A DNA stretch of 64,000 nucleotides from Pseudisothecium myosuroides (taxonomy: Eukaryota > Streptophyta > Bryopsida > Hypnales > Lembophyllaceae): NCBI GenBank assembly GCA_951799445.1, contig OX637297.1:2604001-2668000 (forward strand), written 5' to 3'. The notes below the pieces were generated by a model. The model was not told the DNA's origin. It made no database searches and saw only the letters and a program-made list of their open reading frames with translations. Below, piece after piece: positions 58,809 to 64,000 of this stretch. The stretch's first letter is position 1; every line of letters begins with the position of its first letter. The position numbers and the translations under genes are program-made.

Positions 58809-61800
58809 ATGACGACATACAAAAGAGAGGGAGATCTACATACTGAGCGTGAAACTCAAGGACTGGAACGCTAAGTGCATGAAGCTCGAGGACTGGAAGG
58901 CCGAGGTGCAACAAGTTTCTCACATGGTCAGCGCAAGCAGTAGCCGCAACAACGAGGAGGGGGCGCTCATGTCACGAACGTGACAACAACCACTAAGGTC
59001 GCCCTAGAAAATCGGATTTGTCCTTGCGGCACGTCAGTGACGTGGAAGGGGAAGACACGCAGGTTGCACAGGTCTCTGACCTGATCCCGCAGCAGCCTTG
59101 TACAGTGCTATAATAGAATCATAAATGCACATCAGACGTAGGTTTTCATTACTTCAAGTAAATGACTAGTGTATATGTGGGATAGTTCTTTTAACTTTGT
59201 CACAAACATGAACTCAGATAGTGGGTGCAATGTGATGCCTCCAGAAGTTCGTAAACTGAACAAAACCAGTGATTCTAATGTAAGAAATGTATGGTCATAG
59301 AAGGTGACCAATCTTATCAGAGAGTCAAGCAGAAATTGCCTGATTGATCGGAGATTTTGTTAAATTGGGTTTAGGGTTCTACAATTGCATTAAATTGGGC
59401 AAGCTTCTATGATTGCAGTGGCTATGCTTCCAAGGTAGCAGAAGGTGTGTAGACCACCTGATAAACAGGGCGGAGAAGTATGCTTAGTTTTATGGAGTTC
59501 TAGCTGGGATCATGCTCCAATTTCAACAGAAAATCTTTCTTGATCTGAAGCACAGTCACTTGTTCATAATGTTGCACTGAAAATAAATCAATTTTTCTTT
59601 GGAATCGATTTATCTTCAAGTGTTCAAATTCTTGTAGCATGGCTCAGATTCTTGGAGGCATAAATGGCGACTTGGTTTTCATGACTGGGAATAGACGAGA
59701 AATTGTTGTAGTGATTTCAGATTGCGTGTTGTAAGTGAAGATAGTGATAACATTGTTGGGAACTCTATTTAATCGCCGCTCACAACAGGCTACATTTTTT
59801 GTGTATCGCTAGCTCAAAGCAACAAAGTGGAAGGTAGGCTGCATAACATTTTTGAAGTCCAGGCATAAAACTTTGCTTCCCATGAATGAAGGCGCCTTTC
59901 ACTGGAAAAAATCTTGAATGCAAGCTTTTGGAGAAAATCTTCCATTATTCTTGTTGAATCTTGATTGCAAGCTCGTGAAGAAAATCTGGAGAAAATTTGG
60001 AATTATTCTTGTTACCGTGATATTGTAGAAGGACCCAACCTTCCCATTCAAGAATGTTATGTGCAGAAGAGTGGGCCAGCATGAGCATGGGAAGGAGAGA
60101 AAAAATAGCATCATCAGGTAACTATTAACCTTGGGAGTCTATTTGGATGGAAATCATGGAATTACAACTATAACTTTATTTCCATATTCTTGCTGGTGCC
60201 AGAAGGTATGTGCACAATAATAACGAATTCCTGGAATAAACTCACAAAACCTCAAACAGATGATTCACCACATTTGAGCAGGGCTTTCGAGAAGATACTG
60301 AACATACTCACCTGTCGAGTGTCACGAGTTAAAGGTCCTCCACAAATTGAAAGAATAACATTCACATTGCTTCTCCACATCCCTTTCAAATTTCAAACTT
60401 CATACCCCAAACAAGCTGCATTCTGCCACGAACACTATGCCTCTTAATTACACGGTCCCTCCAAAAGGTCAATTTACAACCATGCCTTCTTCTGTTGCTG
60501 TGAAACAAGGATGTGCTTACTTGGTAAATCATGCTAAGTATTCAGTTCAAAAACATGAATTCACGTCTCAATGTAGCCTTGTGATTGCAGCATATAAGTT
60601 AGAACAAGACGCATCAAACTTCATGATTTTTTGTAAGGAAATCATACACAGATTTCCTTGAAACTCTATCCTCGTTGGGTTGGTTCGTGATTGCATTGAC
60701 AAAAGCCACCTTCTTGTGATTGCATTGACATCCACCTTTCAATATATCCACATACATGTGCTCTGCGTGGATGTAGTCGTCGCTGTACCTCTTGGCTCCC
60801 GTTGCATGTAATTGCCGGGTGCCTAAAAAAATGAAGCGCACCATTGTCAAGACTAGTAGCAACACTAGCGTCATTTCTAAATCACAATGGCATGGAAAAG
60901 ATCTGATACTGACAAACTATTGAAAACCTATGTTGCCCTTCACAAAGGCAAAGATAAATCCATGGAAAATCAAAGCCTCACGGGCTAGGATGCCTGCGAA
61001 ATACAAAACTGACCTAAAAGCCCTAGCGACGCCATCAAACAAGTGTTGACTGAATTAGATAATTAGGTCATTCACGCACTCGAACACACCACCAAAATGA
61101 TATAACCAAGACAAAGACGACTAAAAGAAGAAAACGGAATCCCAGAATCCTAAAATCACTTGCAAACAAGAGAACCAATCTGAACATTGATCAATCCAAG
61201 CGAATCTTTCAACATTCTGTGGAATAACAAAAGTAACCTACAAATTAATCAATACGAAGAAACTCAAACACGCACACTACACAGGGTTAGGTAAGCTGGC
61301 AACAATTTTCCAAGAAACGCTAAAACTCAAATTATTGCCAGAGCAACAAGAAATTAGTGATTCCACTCCAAGGACCGAGTAAATGAAGCTTCAACCTCTT
61401 AGTCCACTGCTCTAGATCGGACTTCATAATCAAGCTTCAACCTTCAACCTTCAACTAAAAGATACGCAGATACAGGTTATAGGTTTAAAGAAGCCTGTCA
61501 AGCAGCTCGCACTTGGAAGTTTATTTATTAAAAAAAAATAAAAAGTAAAAAAAAGTAAAAAGTAAAAAAAAGTAAAAAAATTTTTTTTTCTTAAAGGCTC
61601 AGTCGGACAAGGAGGGGGTCCGCCCACGCGGTACCCCTTCAACCTCGATGACCACGCTCCCAAGGAAGGGGTCCACCCAAGCGGTACCCCTTCCACCTCA
61701 ATCATGTTGTCTTCAACCTTGATCATGTCAAAATTTACGATCAAATTTACCACACAAAACGGCGATGAATGTGGGTACATGATTACTCCAACTTTTTACA

Positions 61801-63440
61801 AATGTAATATCAAAACATCAATTATTATTGCACAATCTGTTCAGGTGCACAAAACCACGAATTAAAATAGCATATTGCAATTTAGTTCCCAACATTAAAT
61901 ATCATACTTAACATTTATAATACAAATTTATCAGCAGCTATCAACAACTCTAACCTGACATCAGAATATTTCTACAATGTTCCCTTTTTCTTCAAAAGAA
62001 GGATGTCCAGTCACTTCACAACCCATCACAACGACATGCCAAAGATTTGGAGCAGTCTGCTCCGGAATAGCCTTCACCACTACAGCCATCCTCATGTTGC
62101 ACATGCAGTATGAACCTTCAAACCGAGTAAACAAACCCCAAAAGGTCAACAGATGGAAAGAATCGTCAATTGTTACAACTTTATAATGCACCAATTTCTT
62201 GCCAACAGTCTCCTAGCGGAGACTCACCACTCGGCACCAAATATGTGTACATGGTCGAATTAGAGTTTGACAAGGAAGTCTTTACTCACCTTTTTCTGAG
62301 AGGGCCATGTAAACATTACTAACATTGCTTAATCTGCAACATTTTGACAGAGCCTCACGGTCACACCATTCGGCACCAAGGACCAACTGTGCGGTCTACT
62401 TTGATGTTGTGTCTGCTAGACCGCAAAGTCACAAAAGACTCCGTTCTTGAAAATCCAAAAGCATCTGAAATCACCATCTGCACATCTCACCAAAGTAGAT
62501 CTATTCATAAAGTATTAATATTTTACATCTATCGTTGAAGAAGCGCTTTCACAACACTCAACAAAAAACAACATTCTTTGGTGCTCGGAAATCCTCTTCA
62601 TGAATTAGTATCAGAACCAACCACTCATAATTCTTAAAATGGTGTCAGTAACAAAGCACCCAATTGAAATCAATAGCTGAGAACTTTAACTTCGACACTT
62701 TGAATCAGGGTTTGAATCCACTCACAACTTATTCGGCATGGATTCTCTTACACCAATCATGAAAACGATTGCAAGAAGGCGTATTCACTACCACCCATTG
62801 CAGCTACAGTGAGTGGTCAACTCTATGCTGCTAGAATTAAAGGAAGCAATAGAAGCATGCCCACAGTCTCCCGACACATGGCTCCTAGACCTAATTGAAT
62901 ACCATTTGTACCACAAGGTGCAGTTTTCCACCAACACAATTATTTGAGCTCCTGCTTGTGCTGCTCTATTGAATTCCCTGAAAGGATTTCCAAGTACCAT
63001 GCCGAACGCGATCCCAAGTGCTACCAAAACTCATCCAACCAAGAGTGCTTACCGGTAGCCTTCGTTGTCATCAAAGGAAGAGTAGTCCATAAGTTCATCT
63101 CTCCGCACACCATTGAACATCAACGCAGCAATGGTTTCAAATATTGTTGCAAAATTCAAAATTCTCTTTCATCACAACCAAGGTATATTAAAGCTCACAA
63201 TTTCACACCTTCCAATTACGAGGACTGACATATCAATTCATTTCCTAAGAAAACATACAATCGTGTGAGGCCAGTAGACCCTACGACAAAATCCTTTGAA
63301 GTGCCACAATTCCAAAACCCTAATCAATTGGACGCAAAAAACATTCAAACCCTCCCGAATCTTCTGAAAACCTCCAAATTGACTCGAATCAGCCCCACAA
63401 ACCCCTAAATATAGTGAGGGAGAGTTAATTGGATCCCACA
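58809..63440. other. No confidently recognised gene; low-complexity A-rich tract at 61530-61591
   Basis: Frames are short. A minus-strand frame at 60614-60874 has a hydrophobic start and LHATGAKRYSDDYIHAEHMY, which looks exon-like but is unidentified. An (A)nGT-type low-complexity run is at 61530-61591. Confidence 0.35.
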
Positions 63441-63451
63441 GATGTTCGTAC

Positions 63452-63563
63452 CCGGGAGCTAATGGAGGAAGGAGACTTCGATGTCGCTGCACACCATGGC
63501 GTCCATCCAAAACCACCACCCGCCTCCGAAGACGGCCCCTGCGAGGCCCGGACCTAACATCAT
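63452..63563 (-). pseudogene. TMEM50-like first-exon fragment with a stop
   Basis: The minus strand encodes GPGLAGAVFGGGWWFWMDAM followed by VCSDIEVSFLH, a stop, and LPG at a splice donor (ccgg|gtacga). Plant TMEM50 homologues have nearly this sequence in their first membrane segment, with Tyr where the stop (63459-63461) stands, and an exon border after HYLPG. The usual N-terminal residues are absent and no second exon was found within the next few kilobases. TMEM50 is a small membrane protein; this piece is a broken or captured exon. Confidence 0.7.
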
Positions 63564-64000
63564 TCAAAACTTTGGCAAACCCATCACAACGCAATTCACC
63601 ACGAAGAGACTTGTAGATGTTGGTGATGGTGATGCTGCTTCAATTCGGCTTGCACTTGCAATTAGTGCCAGTGCAAGTGAACTTCCCCAACCCGTTATCC
63701 GACCAACCATAGCCAATACTACTACTAGAATAGAATGCCCACTAATTCCGTTTACATGGAAAAATTTGTGCAAATGTACAAAATTCAAACAGACCCTATT
63801 CTAGATTTTAAGGGAGAACCACTTCTGAATCTCATTACGGCAATCGGAAAATCGCTAGATTCATACCATCATTAAGCAATGGAATAGGGGGTGTTTGGAG
63901 TTCAAGCATCTAGGCAAAATATTATGAAACTTTCAGACTAAGAATATCAAAACTTAGTACAGCATGACAGTTTGAAACATTGCATGCACTTTCGTTAACC

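Noticed and set aside
61530..61591. A-rich tract as the poly(A) tail of a retrocopy
   Set aside because: It is interrupted by regular GT steps, followed by a T-run, and no gene-like sequence precedes it on either strand.
1..64000. tRNA, rRNA, CRISPR array or organelle DNA
   Set aside because: No cloverleaf-like tRNA gene, rRNA motif or regularly spaced repeat-spacer array was found; the tRNA-like sequence at 3621 is only the 19-base primer site.

Overview
This window is nuclear DNA of a eukaryote, most likely a non-seed land plant or close streptophyte relative. The evidence is a plant-type Ty3/gypsy element primed by tRNA-Asp, two sorts of CACTA (En/Spm) transposon genes, spliceosomal introns with GT..AG borders, plant-like host gene fragments (alanyl-tRNA synthetase, 2-oxoglutarate dioxygenase, TMEM50), and a TET/JBP-like dioxygenase, a family known from mosses and lycophytes but not from flowering plants. 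The species assignment is inference. No rRNA, tRNA, CRISPR or bacterial operon structure was seen. Almost everything recognisable is transposable-element DNA, much of it nested.

Layout. Bases 1-123 are a piece of an LTR into which a second copy of the same family has jumped. That copy runs from 124: 5' LTR 124-3610 (about 3.5 kb and carrying its own 589-codon gene), primer-binding site 3621, gag 3753-5336 (two stops), pol 5347-8988 (one stop), polypurine tract 9020, 3' LTR from 9034. The 3' LTR is split by a 2.3 kb solo LTR of another family (9728-12027, reverse orientation, with its own 148-aa ORF) and breaks off at about 13057. From 13059 to 20.7 kb is AT-rich, nearly gene-free DNA holding a 157-bp MITE-like hairpin and a 420-bp foldback. 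A multi-exon reverse-strand gene (21272-26014) encodes an FCP1/NIF-type phosphatase-like domain; its 3' end is duplicated at 13059-13740.

From 26 to 36.7 kb lie remnants of at least two CACTA transposons: a decayed TNP2-like transposase on the plus strand (28.9-30.9 kb), a CACTA terminus at 33806, a reverse-strand Ptta/En/Spm-type protein with a proline-rich repeat array (33.8-35.6 kb), and a second CACTA terminus at 36659. After about 5.4 kb of low-information DNA comes a 3506-bp solo LTR (42093-45598) with perfect 5-bp target duplications, carrying a diverged homologue of the LTR gene from the first element. Next is a 7.2-kb CACTA-like element (45806-52979) that has picked up ordered exons and introns of alanyl-tRNA synthetase and a piece of a 2OG dioxygenase. 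Just outside it is a four-exon TET/JBP-like dioxygenase gene (53043-55069) with one in-frame stop. A shorter solo LTR of the LTR-gene family (56936-58714) and a TMEM50 first-exon fragment (63452-63563) complete the window.

The most notable unexplained system is the protein-coding gene carried inside the LTRs themselves. It is present in three diverged LTRs of one superfamily, and a separate, unrelated-looking ORF sits in the LTR of another family. The LTR gene is intact in the 5' LTR although gag and pol of the same element are broken. It lies between two candidate TATA boxes, suggesting one promoter for the LTR gene and a second for the genomic RNA.
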